From NCBI GenBank assembly GCA_036873755.1, contig JAVTVY010025324.1:37900-101899 (forward strand): a stretch of DNA of 64,000 nucleotides. The letters are read 5' to 3'. Below the pieces are notes generated by a model, which saw only the letters and a program-made list of their open reading frames with translations, made no database searches and was not told the origin of the DNA. Position numbers and translations under genes: made by a program. This DNA is from Hanleya hanleyi. Its lineage: Eukaryota > Mollusca > Polyplacophora > Lepidopleurida > Hanleyidae. Positions 44,895 through 57,654 of the stretch are shown here, one piece after another; the stretch's first letter is position 1; each line of letters begins with the position of its first letter.

Positions 44895-45055
44895 AAATCA
44901 TTACCGCGTCAATAATGAAATCATTACCGCGTCAATAATGAAATCATTACCGCGTCAATAATGAAATCATTACCGCGTCAATAATGAAATCATTACCGCG
45001 TCAATAATGAAATCATTACCGCGTCAATAATGAAATCATTACCGCGTCAATAATG
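44895..45055. repeat. Perfect 7 x 23-bp tandem array
   Basis: Seven exact copies of a 23-base unit (AAATCATTACCGCGTCAATA plus ATG), ending in AAAAAGTTTTTTCG. Within the unit CATTA and TAATG are inverted around CCGCGTCA. Confidence 0.97.
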
Positions 45056-48000
45056 AAAAAGTTTTTTCGACAGTTAGCATGGATTACAAATATGAATGAA
45101 ATAAAAATATCACAAGCTGGTTTCCTTCAAGATTTTCAACGATGACAGTAAGACATCATGATGACTGTATCTAAAATCCTTATCACTGAGCAGTATTCGT
45201 TTTGTATAGTGTTATGTGTCTAACTCACGCTTGGATAATTGCTATGCCTATTACTTACAGGGGGCGGTGCAGAAAAAAAACGGATATAGGGTTCTTCTGA
45301 GAATTGGCTGCCAGACTATATGGGAGACTATATGGATGGTATAAATGGTTCCGGTTCAAATCTGGCTTCGGGGATCCGAATAATGGTATCCTGTGTGCAA
45401 AAGCTGAGCTTGAGTGTATGGTCACGGATCATGAAGTTATCGCTAATACCCGTGTTTGACTGTCAAATGTTCAATTTCGTTCAGTCGATATTCGTGTCTC
45501 CTGTCTACCCATGATCGCCTTCCCATGTTGTAGTCTTGTACCAACTTGGCATGCTACAAAAGAGGACAATTAGGTGAATATGGGTGGAATATCGATGAGT
45601 ATTCGGTTTCAGGCAGAGAATAACGAGAGAAGAAGCGGACAGGCCTAAGGTGGAATCAGTGTCAAATTATCTCCACATTTTCGACACGGGATTATAACTC
45701 ATGAAATCTGATATAAATCTTCATAAACTGATTGCTTCTCCTGGAATTATCAGTCAATATATTAAAGACAGGACATCAGAAAAAAACGTAATAGATGGTT
45801 GGAAAGAAGAAGCAATTGAGTGTCGCTTTACACTGTTTTATCAACGCTTGTACAATTTGAGCAACCCTCATAAACAAAATACAACCTTTTCAATAATTGG
45901 CACTTTGTTGTCATTGTAGTCAATATCCAACCATGCGCTGAATGGTTTTCCCAAACAGTTGTTTTAAGTGTAAATGCAGCTCAAATCTTGACACACTATT
46001 ATGCTTCTCCTTGTAGATTGTGTCGGGTTAAAGATCGCGTGTGTGTAATAATCACAATAGAAAGTTTTATTTGCCTCAGGCTCATTGTTCCCACGTACAT
46101 TATATACGAGTCCGGCCTTCCGTTCGCCTGGATCATAATTGTTGTAGAAATCAATACTACTAAACTCCATAATAAGCGTGCGAAATGTATCTCTGTGAGA
46201 TGATTGCTCTGTACAGTTGCTCAAAGCGCTCTATACGTAACCATATTTATAATGCTTCATTTCTTTTCCATATCCAGTGGGTTAAATATCAGGGTTCAAT
46301 CCAAGATAAATCATATTGCAAACAGATGTTGACGTTTTGAGATTTTAGTGAATTATGATAATGGAGAATATTCCGATGTTAGTTGAAGTATATGTACACA
46401 TGCATTGGGGAATCATTACTTTGCATGGCCGTTTTCACATCGTATACAAACTAGGATGTAACGAATAGAATATCATGATGCATCTCAACATTGAAATCTG
46501 TCGACCGCTTCTTTCTTGGAGTTCAGAAACAAGTTTTTATCGTTTTCTGCCTATTTGAAATTTATCCTATGTGTGGAACGTGTGTGTGTTTGTTGCACAT
46601 TGACGTGGAAAGTCTTCTGTGGACGACGACTGAGTACAGAATGTCGGATCTGACACCTATACACATTACAGACTACACATAAATCGATCACTTGTCCACC
46701 TAAAATCTGACAGTAACAGATTTTTAGAAGTCCGTCAATTATCGGTCAAATATTCTAAGAAAAACTTATCCATTTGACAGATCAGTACCATTTCTTCATT
46801 CCTTCATCGCATTGCCGAAAGGCGGGCATCAGACGCCGACGGACTATTGAAAAATACCATCATCCATAAACATTAGTTGAACATTTTACATATCTAGTGA
46901 CAACATCACTGCCGGAAGAGAGAGAGGCGAAGTACTGCAGAATCAAACGGCAGCCACGTGGTAAAGACCTAAATAGAAATATACCTTTGTACGCATTACG
47001 TATTTTGGGCTGTCGTCGATACAATCATCGATCAGCACACATGTTGCTTGAATAATACGGAATATCTTTTCTTATAGTCCACATTACGCTCTAATATATA
47101 TTGCTAAACGTTAGGTGATCAATATTGATTGATGAGAATAAATTCCTGTTATCCCTGAGAACGCTATTATTGATCCTCCTCTTAAAGATTATTAAATCCA
47201 TCGATATCAGCTCAACTCCTCCGCACTGATCTGCTCAATAGATGTGATGACTGTTCTCACATATATTAACGTTTAGAAACGTAAGATTGAAACTCTCGAT
47301 CTTGAATTTCTTCCAATCTCCTAAAGATAACTAACAGAATCAGGTAATGGTCCTCGAACATTTCCGCGAAGTGGATTATTTTAAGATTTTATTTTCATAT
47401 CAATATTGAACCGTTCTTTAAGATTTGCCAAAGATGATGCTATGCTTTTCCACAACATTACGTATTTTGAGGTGTTATTAATAGAGATAATGTTAATCAA
47501 GACCACAGGAATTAGAAATTGAACTGATGGCTTGATACAGAGATATGTTTCCTGCACATGTTTCAGTTGTGGCACAAATTTATGACAGTGATGAATCTAT
47601 ATACAAAACACGAACCAGAAAAGACCATCCCCATGGATAACCGTTTGGGACTGGAATGCTATTTGATGTGAAGCATGAACTGATAACAATTTAAGCCTGT
47701 TGGACATTCCCGCCATCTTGAAGGTACTATCACGGCTCAAGTTGGAAATGACCATTGCCATCAGGGATATCTTCGGTTACCTATTCTGTTGTGTTTCTTG
47801 ATCAGTTGACAAAGCGTGAACACCCAAAGCAGTAACTTACAAAAGTTATTGTCGTTATCATTTACTTTAATTTCCAATCAATTAAACACCTCTGTCACCC
47901 ACTGTTATGGGACGCATACTTTGAAAATGGGAGATTTGCCTTTCTCCAATCCACATATGTATCGTTATATTTGAGTCGCCGATAGGCAAAAACTTTAGCA

Positions 48001-49165
48001 ATAGATAGATACAGGCCATGTCTCGCCGCACTAAGTGAAATGTTTACCCAGCGTTAAATGAACAGGCCTTCTACCATGAACTAACAAGCAATCAGACAAA
48101 TCTCGTGGCAGCATGTCTGTTTTTTTACCGTCAAGTGTAGCCAGCTATATAGCCTTGGTTAACTGAATAGACACCCAATTACTGCAGAATTGTTACATGA
48201 TGTAATTCGCCGAGAATTCGCCGCCTCTACCATTAAGTGAATCACATATATCAATGTGACTACAATGGAGGATGATGATGGTGGGACATCCAGTCTGGCA
48301 GATATGGCGCCCCTTGTATGCCGAACATTATCCGATGATCGACATTTGGACGCAGCTCATGAGTTGGGATGATCCCTTCACTAACGTAAACGCGCTTCGT
48401 ATGTACTCATTCTTGCATCTCCATTGTCAAATTGTGCCATCGGCAACAAAACAGATTTAGGATTTTTTTTATTCTATGATGGTTGTGTTTATAAATTCTG
48501 TCTGCGAGTTCTTTTTCTACAGCATGCTGACTGTGGCCATCTGCTACAGAATCATGATGCGTTACACCGAGCGAAATCCGTGTTTGGAAATACCGATTTC
48601 ATGTCTGGTTTCAATTTATATGAACCGTATAAAATCGCATGACGTGTCTATATATCATATGGCAACGTGCTCTGACTTCGCCAGTCAGTAGCAGTTTTCT
48701 CGTTCTTTAGTCTTGAGGAAAGAACAGCATCAAGAATATGTATTCCTTGTCACAAACAGAGGCGACATGAAAACAATGAAACATCGCAATAAAAATGGTC
48801 GACCAGCTGTTTTATATATTACAGACTATATATACTGAGTGATCCGATCCAAATATTAAGAGACAAGATGTCTTAATTGCCCTACCATCGTGATAATAAA
48901 CCTGGACAGTACAGTTGATCCAGGCTCAATATCAATTTTTTTTAATGCGTATGTTCCACTTCTTGGCGCGACAATCTTCTTTTTTGTAGCATGGCTGAGC
49001 ACAATTCTGGGATAACCGGCATCCATAAAGAATTTTTCGTCCATAATTATAAACTCAATATCTCTATTGTGAAGCTGCTAGCACCCAACGAATACCATAC
49101 AATTGATTATAATATGAAGTCATAAACCGTCAACATAGTTAGTGATACCATACAGAACGACTGAA
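45056..49165. other. Unassigned sequence with scattered repeat pieces
   Basis: No gene is supported. Two short pieces of a dispersed repeat (ACATCATGATG with ATTGAAAA/TTTTCAA) are at about 45120-45200 (inverted) and 46465-46530 (direct). A minus-strand frame at 48856-49060 is listed separately. Confidence 0.4.
48856..49072 (-). other. Open frame on minus strand, possible exon, unrecognised
   Basis: About 70 codons including DAGYPRIVLSHATKKKIV and KKIDIEPGSTVLSRF, with balanced composition unlike the surrounding AT-rich frames. Upstream on that strand the frame follows a GTGCTAG, a possible splice acceptor. At its end ATGGTAGGG is a possible donor. I do not know a family with this sequence. 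It could be an isolated exon, a mobile-element piece or chance. Confidence 0.2.
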
Positions 49166-49169
49166 ACTC

Positions 49170-50098
49170 TGTAGATGACCGGATGTTCTTCGAATTTTCT
49201 CCATACCTGAATGAAAAATTAAATTGGAAAAATCATATCAACGAAATCTGCAAGAAAATATCGAGAAACATTGGTATCATTAATTCAGTCAAGCAATGTC
49301 TAAATAATAAAACTCTTTATATCTTGTACTACTCACTCATTTATCCCTATCTATCTTATTGTAATGTCATTTGGGGTAACACTTATGTTAGCCACTTAAA
49401 ACCTCTAATTCTCCTGCAAAGAAGAGCAATTCGAATTATTTCCCTTTCGAATAAATTCGAACAGTCCTTTGTTTGCCAGCCTCAAAATACTGCCGGTCTT
49501 AGAACTTAATCGATATGTTATGTTGCAATTCTGTCAGAAATTCATCCATCATTGCTCATTGTTGCCCAAACCATTCCATAAGTACTTCACCAAATTATCT
49601 GACGTACACAATTATCCTACCAGGGGTTGCTCATACAAATTATATAGACCCTTCTTCCGAATTGATCTTTCATTTCACACACCTAAAATGAAAGCACCTA
49701 GAGAATGGAACGAGTTACCCTCCGACTTACAAAAATGTACATCCACATCATTATACAAAACACTTGCGAAACAATACATACAAACAGATAACACTACACC
49801 CATATACACTCTTAATTAAACACATACAGTATAAACCAATGGTTGCATTTTATTCACGGCACTCTCTAATAATTACTTTTTATTCCTCAACATCTCACAA
49901 ACATAAATTGACGTCTTTTGTAAATGTATATGCCTTTTGTATTATGTTGGGATACCATAAGCCCCCTGGGGTTTTCTCCCGCCGATCACCATATCCTTCT
50001 TCTTTATGGACATCTGTGTATATATCATTACATCATGTGTTTATTTGCTATCAATTTCTCGGTTGGTGAATAAAAAAATTCAATTCAATTCAATTCAC
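49170..50098 (+). mobile_element. 5'-truncated LINE fragment with (TTCAA)n tail
   Basis: Only the RT thumb and C-terminal region were copied. The untranslated part 49820-50078 is followed by a pentamer tail at about 50079-50097. Confidence 0.85.
49195..49819 (+). pseudogene. LINE ORF2 C-terminal fragment (jockey/CR1-like)
   Basis: The first frame reads YLNEKLNWKNHINEICKK, then LIYPYLSYCNVIWGNTY and LQRRAIRIIS, a typical thumb/connection region. It shifts at about 49470-49500 to a second frame with LPVLELNRYVMLQF, YPTRGCSYKLYRPF and APREWNELPSDLQ, which ends at 49817. The RT active site is absent. The frame shift and the truncation make it inactive. Confidence 0.88.
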
Positions 50099-52555
50099 CG
50101 GCCAATGCAAACGGGTTGAAGATTTTGCGATGGTCGAAAAGAGGACCCAAGATCTATTTCCTGCCGAACATAAGAATTTCTGGAGACCACTCTAAGAAAA
50201 TCGGATATACCGTACGATAAGGTGATTGTTATTTCACAAATATCAGGGTCACGCGACATATTATGGAGCAGATGATTAGAATGTTATCATCAAATTTATA
50301 TCACTGATAAATATTCCTTTTTTTAATATTCAAAGGTCGTTTAGCCCGGATTTGACACTACCATACAAACTGAAGCATAACAACAAATACCTCCATCAAA
50401 CCTTAAAAACTGTTATGCTTTCTCAAAATCTATCTACCTCAAGGGTTAATATGATCATAATGTAGATTGGTCAGTCCTCCAATATTAATACAATTAACTT
50501 TTATCCTATATTATAGCAAAGATATAGTTTATCAGAAGCCTTCTGCTAACCAGCCATATTCGATAAGACTAACACTGTGAGTCTTCTTATTCAGATTCGA
50601 CCATTGACACACTCGAGAATCCGAACAGTGATCAATGAGACAATGTTTGTCTCTGGGCTAGAGTTTGGAGCTGGTGAGTTCTTTGGAATTATCGCAACGA
50701 TTTACTAGACATTTGCCTGAGTATACGAAGAAAGCCAAGTTCAAGAACACTGTGCCATGGTATACTCCCCAATCACGGTTGATGAAATGATATCCCGTTC
50801 TCAACTGCATACCAAATTCCGAAATATGAACCTTGTAGCAAGTTCTAAACCAAGGACAAGAGACCTACCGGTACAGAAAACCTATATTAAGACAAATACC
50901 GACAAAAGTCAAGAACAGATACATGTAGTCGTTGAGACAACACTCCAGTGTATGTCAACAGTGCACAAGTACTAAAGAGACAGACCATAGAGTTCAGAAG
51001 AAAATTTTCTTCCATTCAAATACAGGTAACACGAAAGGTATCCTCTGTTTTAGTAATAATCAACATTCTGCGCAGGTGTATGTGAGGCATCTATATGAGA
51101 AACTCGGTTCAGATATGATAGATACGGTTCACGTCTTTCCGTAATTCGATAAAGCGTCAACAATGATGAGGCGAGATGAAGTGGCAGGCAGTTGGATGTT
51201 CCCGGCCAAAATACCTTGAGTAAATAAAGATGTGGAGCAAAAGAAACTGACAATCGGATTACCCCGTTTTCAGTCTTCGTCAATATTCTGCGTCAGTCGA
51301 TATTCAGCCATGACATTTTGTTCGCCGCATTTGGATGGGAGTTCAGGTGCACCTACAGTTTGCCAGTTATGAAGATAATCTTCAATACAATGTTACCTCC
51401 CTTCATTTCTGAGTTATATGTATCCTTATCAAATATCAGCTGAGAGCGATTTCCGTCATTCTTCGAAAGGACTTTTTCGCGAGTATTTAATAGCAACACA
51501 ATTCTCTTTGCATTATTTTTTGTTATTTTGGGATGACACTATTTTAGTTTAGCACAGATTGTAGTGCTGAAAATTGGTCGGGTCCCTTGCGGAATTCGAA
51601 CCAGTGACACCCAAACGCCAGCACTATATTTCGGCGATCTAAATCATTCGACCAACGGGCCGCAGTTCAACACAATTCTCAGTTGATTGGGTTTTTAAGC
51701 ATAACTGTGAGAAACCAGTTCATATTAGTAAACATAACGCTATATTTGATGGACGGTAAACAGAAATATTGGTAAAACGTCGGGGAAGATAACTCTGGTG
51801 GGAGATTATGTGCAGGCTATCAACCAATCAACGAACATCGATGGGCTACACATGGATATCTGCTTCGGGACTCGAGTGATATTTGGATCTTCCCGAGTCT
51901 TTGACTGTCTATGTTTGCACGTTGTTTAACGTTTTTGCAGATGTAACATAACAAATAAACCTGATGCCGAGCAAATTGAACTCTAGTAGTTTTTGAAAGA
52001 AAAAACAAACGAAATGGCGATGCTGAAAACAAACTGTCAGTAAATGAGATATTGTCCAGATTGGAATGAAGGTGCTTGGTGATCAATCGTTTTCAACCGT
52101 TCCTGCAAGAAAACTGTCAACAGGAACAAATATGTACAAGCATGCCCAATGGTCTTAATTACAGAAATACATAATTGTCAATAGCTAGGAATTTGAAAAC
52201 ACAAATCAACGAGATTCTCCGGGATCAAGAAATCCAGTGAATTTTAACTCCAGGTACAGTCCAGATAAGCTAGATTCAGATTTGGGGTGATGTTGCGTTA
52301 ACTTTTGACCCGTCACTCTGGAGTGAACTTGACATAGAGGCCCTTTTGAGTCAGCAGTAGGCAAAAGATCAAGATTCTATGTGAAATAAAATAATGTGTT
52401 CACAGGCAAATGGGACCACTATTAACATTTTGACATCTGGATTATTACAGTAGATCAAGGTCAGTTCGGAGTGCCTAATATCCAGTCTCTAACTTTCTTT
52501 GTTTATTGACATACTGTGTTAATAATGCCATCCACATTTTGACCTTTTTGAAAGT
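50099..52555. other. Unassigned sequence
   Basis: No gene is evident. The only family-like patch is the tRNA-like segment at 51588-51668. Confidence 0.4.
51588..51668 (-). repeat. tRNA-like (tRNA-derived SINE) segment
   Basis: On the minus strand GGCCCGTTGGTCGAATGA resembles a tRNA A box, and about 40 bases later GGTTCGAATTCC is a near-perfect B box. The acceptor stem does not close convincingly, so a SINE head or tRNA pseudogene is likelier than a functional tRNA. Confidence 0.45.
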
Positions 52556-53010
52556 AGGCCCGGGTCAGTCCTTAGTGAACTTGATCTAGAGAATCCCATA
52601 AGACATAAGATTATCAAAGATCAAGGCTTTGGGCCCCTGTAATTGAGATTGATGGTATGACGGACGGACGTACTTGCACACTATTGACAAGGAATTTGAT
52701 CTTGACCTTTGACCTAAAACAGAAATAGATATATTTGAGATCACATAGATAAAACATCAGTAAAATTCAGCGATGTTTGCTGAATCATAACTCAAGATAC
52801 ATACTAGACGATTTCAGATGGAGTTTGGAGATGCTGTGACCGTGACCTTTAACCAACTGGTATCAGTAGCATGAGAGCTATTTATTGAATATATCTTCAA
52901 TAAAAATTTGGAGCGGATTGACTGAGTACTTTCTAAGTTATCATGGTAAGAAGAATGTGACACACACACACACACAGACCCAGATTATATATTACCCGAT
53001 CGGGATCCGG
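52556..53010. repeat. TGACCT-rich dispersed repeat with (CA)n
   Basis: Contains TTGACCTTTGACCTAAAAC and GTGACCGTGACCTTTAACC, a GACGGACGGACG motif, then TTTCTAAGTTATCATGGTAAG and a short (AC)n run at about 52963-52977. The order resembles a repeat widespread in mollusc genomes; shorter relatives are at 2610-2740 and 14195-14330. Confidence 0.5.
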
Positions 53011-55185
53011 CGGGGAATAATTAACGTGAGCCTCAATAATGATGAACAACTCGTTCTAAAAGCATATGGTGTCCCAATGACGTCAAATTTGGATAATGTT
53101 GTTTCAGCTTAATAGTGCTGAATCCTGGTTTACTACAACCCAGATGTAACTCTATATCAGAAATTGCACAGCCTTTACTGAGCGCCTTTATTGTTGTGTA
53201 CTCTTAACCACATTCTCTTTTGATGTAAGAAACATAAGACAATGAAGTAATGCGCAAAAGAAGCAAAAAATACCAAGAACCTGTGTAAATAAAGACCACA
53301 TGTCAAACCACAAAACCAACTTTACTATATAATTTGACAGCAGTGTGTAGGACAACCAATGCTAAAGGTTATACACTCAATTGTGTATTATGCTCCGGGG
53401 CGTGAGACAATGTGTCAAAAGTTTTCTGCTTGACCTACCAAAGAAGTAGTTTATGAACCGCAAGTTCAATATAATAATATGGCGTAAGTTATTTTCACAA
53501 GTTCATCCGATTTGACCTAATATCGGGAACGCCGTCTTTGTCAACAGATCCTATTGTTTAAGGAGTTTGATACATATTCAGCTAATTATACTTCTTTTGG
53601 CTAAAAAGACGACCGCCAATAAATATCTGTTCCCCGTGGTATATTCTTACATCTGTATCCATATCCTCTAACAAGTCACCTAGTCTTTCTTCTATTTCCC
53701 TTGATCATCCATTAATTGTACTCCGGTATTCATTGTTCTATCCATCCAAGATTCATATTGTCATTTCTACACTACTTCTTATACACATCAGTAGATTCCG
53801 TATTTCCCTTAATTTCTCACACAAATATCCTAGTGTACCATCGGGTGTTTATAGCGTATCTGGTACGGTAGATGTATTCGAAGACTGCCCGGACACTTTT
53901 GGACTGCAGTCTTTTCAATTATGACATTTTCTTTTCCTAAACCTTTAATAAGCAACAGTCCGCTGGATATCCATTACTCTTTAATCATGAATCGCAATTA
54001 TACATTAATATGCATTTCGTAGCGAACATGTTGGAAGATTAAAGGGTTCCGACATATATCTGAGCGGATAGGTCGAGACGTTAATGTGTGCTAATGACTC
54101 TCTTCAAGATCAAAGGAAGGACATTTTTTGTGTTTATGGGGTTGTTATAGTTGAGAGATTTAAGATGTGAGAACATTTGATATTGCAGGAAATCTTTTAT
54201 CTGATGAAAGTGCCGAGTACAAGTAGAAGACACATTCGAAACTACTTTAAAAAACGTCCAGGTACAATTACGATTGACGAACATTATCATGGGAACATAA
54301 TGGTGCAATAGAAAACCGCTCATCACTTCCTTCGAGCAAGAAAACATCCAACTGAATTTCCAAGTCGTTCTCCAGAGTAGGCTATGATGTATCTCAGTCA
54401 CGCGCTCACTGTTCATTTGAACACCACGAAGATGTAATACAAGGCGTTCACACGGCCCCCACACCAACACCATCTGTGCAGTTACAGCTATAGAACCGTC
54501 AATATTAACAGGAGTATCATGCTCTAAGCTGCTTTATCTTAACCCGATTATATGGAGCAATAAGAAAAAGGCATTTGTATTACTGACGCGGACATTGTTG
54601 TAGAGGATACCATGCTGACTTTTGGTTCCGATATGAACGCCAGATCCAATATTCAGTAACCATCACTCGTTTATGAAGAATTTCAGTACTAATATAATGA
54701 ATATGTCTATTGTATAAGGTTTAGTTCATTTATTTGAGAGTAAAAGATGATCCTATAGCGGAGACGCGGTACAGAATAGTTCACGATTTTCACAGTCATT
54801 CTGGAATATTAGACAGCATAATCTCCATAAATAATAAATATGAGGAGTAAACAATTCATCATGAGCCATTTACTATCTCGGAAGAGCGTCGTTTGGTTTG
54901 TTTTTGTCGTGCGTAGTTGATATAAAAATCAATTACTCTTATTTAGTTTGACAGAGAGATCAAGCCAGATATTATTGAGTCTAGAATGAATACCAAAGAT
55001 CAAACATATTCCATCAAAACTCGCTGGTGTGCATCACACCAGTATCCAGATATTAAGGGAGCATATCTTGACGGTGGCAAACAGAGAGTAATACATAAAC
55101 TGATGAGGTCGGATCGATGGGGCATATGATATAATGTTTATATTATCTTTGGGAAAAGATAGACGGGCACTGCACGTAATTCTAT
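53011..55185. other. Unassigned sequence
   Basis: No gene is supported. The longest frame is 130 codons on the minus strand (54081-54473), rich in His, Trp and Cys, with no motif I recognise. A short perfect palindrome CTGGTGTG-CAT-CACACCAG is at about 55026-55044. Confidence 0.35.
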
Positions 55186-55239
55186 TTAGTTAGAGCCCGC
55201 TAGGACCGTCATAGAAATTGACACATTGTGGCAAACATT

Positions 55240-55720
55240 GCTTTCTTGGATGATTTGGACTATCGGTGGTTTCCTTTTCCTATCCAGTGAAGTTGGATTA
55301 CGTTCCTTCACCACATGGCCTAATGTACCATCCAAAGCTAGAATTCTTTTGGGGATCTTTGGGTGAATGGGGAGGACTGGGTTTAGATTTTGTTATCTGT
55401 TGATTCCAGCATATAGTCGTATTTATAATAGAACAGAGATAGGTCCGCTATCAGGAGTGCACAATTTGTATCCATTTGAGGGAGAGAGAGAGAATGATAT
55501 TTAACCCTTTGTTTACTGCTATAAGAAATAAGTGGAGTGCGCGGAAATCCTTCGTGGACCAAATCACAAACGCGGTAACTAGAAAAAATATTTGATTTTT
55601 GATGGGAGCACAGTGGTTGCGATAGTAACTCAGTTGTTGAGACTAAAAGGTCCCGACGGTCAACATCGGATGGGCCAAAAAATCTTAATTTTGGATGTTT
55701 TTTCTGTGAATCCATAAGAA
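55240..55720 (-). pseudogene. Naiad-like RT fragment
   Basis: The minus-strand frame ends with TNCALLIADLSLFYYKYDYM, matching TNCAPLLADLFLFSYEYDYM in the intact RT. Further along that strand (about 55250-55290) ACTGGATAGG and GGAAACCACCGATAG match the nucleotides of the later LDLKETTDSP segment. The YIDD box between them is not recognisable. It is an inactive remnant of the same family as 15281-16468. Confidence 0.65.
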
Positions 55721-56149
55721 ATTAGACATGAATAATGTAATAAAATAGGTTATCTCAATATATACCATCTCTTCAACAAAGAAATAATTGAAACTAGGAA
55801 ATGATTTGAAACAACTAAAATTGTCCAGAAAGTGCTTATTCATGTTTGCTATAACGGTGTAACGAATATTGGTATCCCCTAAACGTTAAATCAGGACTAA
55901 ACACAAGCCTGAACCGAAGCGCAAGTCTGGAATGAAGAGTGCACGCCAACCCGGAAATGTGACGGAAATCGGGGTCTACACGATATCACAACGCTCAATA
56001 TAAATATGGGTATACGGCAGATATATGACTGAATCAACTTACCGTCCAGTATTTATGTCCATCCTGGTCTGTGATATCAACAGAGAATACTGCATAATGT
56101 TCCCGTTGACAAAGAAACTGTGCGAACATCATCTAGCCGGATACCTGAG
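55721..56149. other. Unassigned sequence
   Basis: Nothing recognisable. Confidence 0.4.
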
Positions 56150-56770
56150 GAGAGAATCCTCGCAAGCCAGACTACGCCTGGATAGAAGTCAGCAAAGATC
56201 AGGGTTATTAGACGAACCTACCTGTAGAGTGGAATTCTTACAAGAAGAAGCAGACGTATACAGGGTGGGAAGACGAACCTCCCTGTAGAGGGGATTCCTC
56301 ACAAGGAGAAGCAGACGTATCCAGGGTGGGAAGACGAACATACCTGTAGAAGGGAATACGTACCTACAAGGTAAACAGACGTATCCACGGCGGGAAGACG
56401 AGTCTATCTCTAGGAAAATACGTACCTGCGAGGGTAAGACGGTCATATCAACGGTGAGAAGCCACGACACATTCAGGGGACTTTCTGGGAAAGATATACT
56501 TACCTTGGAGGGAAGACGATACGGAAGCATCCTCGCAAGTCAGGTTACAACTGTGGAAGAACGGACATATCCACGGTGGGAAGACGAACCTCCCTGTAGA
56601 GAGGATTTCTCACAAGGAGAAGCAGACGTATCCACGGTGGGAAGACGGAGCAATCTCTGGGACCATACGTACCTGTAAGGGGAAGACGGTCATATCCACG
56701 GTGGGAAGCCACGACGTTTTATGGGGACGATATACCTACCTTACAGAGAAGAGAGCCGCTATATCCATAG
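56150..56770. repeat. ~61-bp minisatellite, about nine units
   Basis: Units anchored on GGGAAGACGAACCTCCCTGT or its variants start at about 56211, 56272, 56333, 56397, 56461, 56515, 56582, 56642 and 56704, with GCAGACGTATCCACGGTGG in most of them. The open frames across it simply reflect the unit. Confidence 0.85.
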
Positions 56771-57654
56771 CCTCGCTCCAACAGCCGGGAGAAGGAAGGA
56801 CGTCGAGGCGCTATCCTTGGCCTCGGTCCAACGATATTCCATACCAAGAGAGAGGCCAGCAGCCAGGCCGCCCCTACGATCACCTACCGTGTGGAAAGTG
56901 CCAGCAACCAGGCCGCCATTTACGCGGCGCGTGTATATGATAACTGTACATATTTACATCTTTACTCGCGATCATCCTGTATATTTGACTGAATATTATT
57001 GCATATTATTTGACTCTATATCAGCTTTGTTTGTCTCTACACTCTCCTACTTTCTCGATCCAGACAAGGTGACAGGTCGAAGTGAATCTCTAGTTGGCAA
57101 GGACTAGTGCCGGCAGGGACCGTGGCCTGACAGCTTGTACGCTACCATTTAACGAGACTAAGCTCAGCTGCCTCCCGTTCATTGACCGGCCCGGCACACG
57201 TTACAACAGTTTCTCATGAGCATACGTTTTCAGTTATGTTCCTCTGTAAGTAAGTCGAATATCAACAACGACCACAGAGGAATTTGTTAAATTACATATT
57301 TCCGATGGATATTTAGCTGTCATAGCATCGAACAGTCAGACACTTGAAAATCTTGATAAAATCTGATGAAAGTAGTACAATTACCAATATGCTGCTTGTG
57401 TGCCATGTATGTATGGCATACATCAGCTCGAGGAAGCAAGAATAAATAAACCGATGGCGGGATTTGAACCTACGACCCTTCATACACGCTGTAAGATATC
57501 AGCATCTTATGATAATTGGTTTTCTACAAGTTATTCAGATATAAGCATCTTATGATAAATAGTTTTCTACAATTAAATGTTGCATAGTCTTGATGTCATA
57601 TATGATGCCTGCCTGTATGGGTTTATAACATTGCATATGCAAGCTATGGCGGGT
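56771..57654. other. Unassigned GC-richer sequence with tRNA-like patch
   Basis: 56771-57200 is richer in G and C; a frame here includes CGKCQQPGRHLRGAC, which only superficially resembles a zinc knuckle. At 57436-57520 (minus) GGTTCAAATCCCGCCATCGG is a B-box-like tRNA/SINE end. Confidence 0.35.

Noticed and set aside
44895..45055. The 23-bp array as a CRISPR array
   Set aside because: Units are directly adjacent without spacers, and the sequence context is eukaryotic.
51588..51668. Functional tRNA gene
   Set aside because: A- and B-box-like segments are present, but the acceptor and anticodon stems do not close.
54081..54473. 130-codon minus-strand frame
   Set aside because: No recognisable domain, no promoter or splice context and an unusual His/Trp/Cys content. 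It was kept only as a note under unassigned sequence.
56701..56940. CGKCQQPGRHLRGAC as a Gag zinc knuckle of a second element
   Set aside because: The spacing between the second Cys and His is five instead of four residues, and no other gag or LTR feature is close by.
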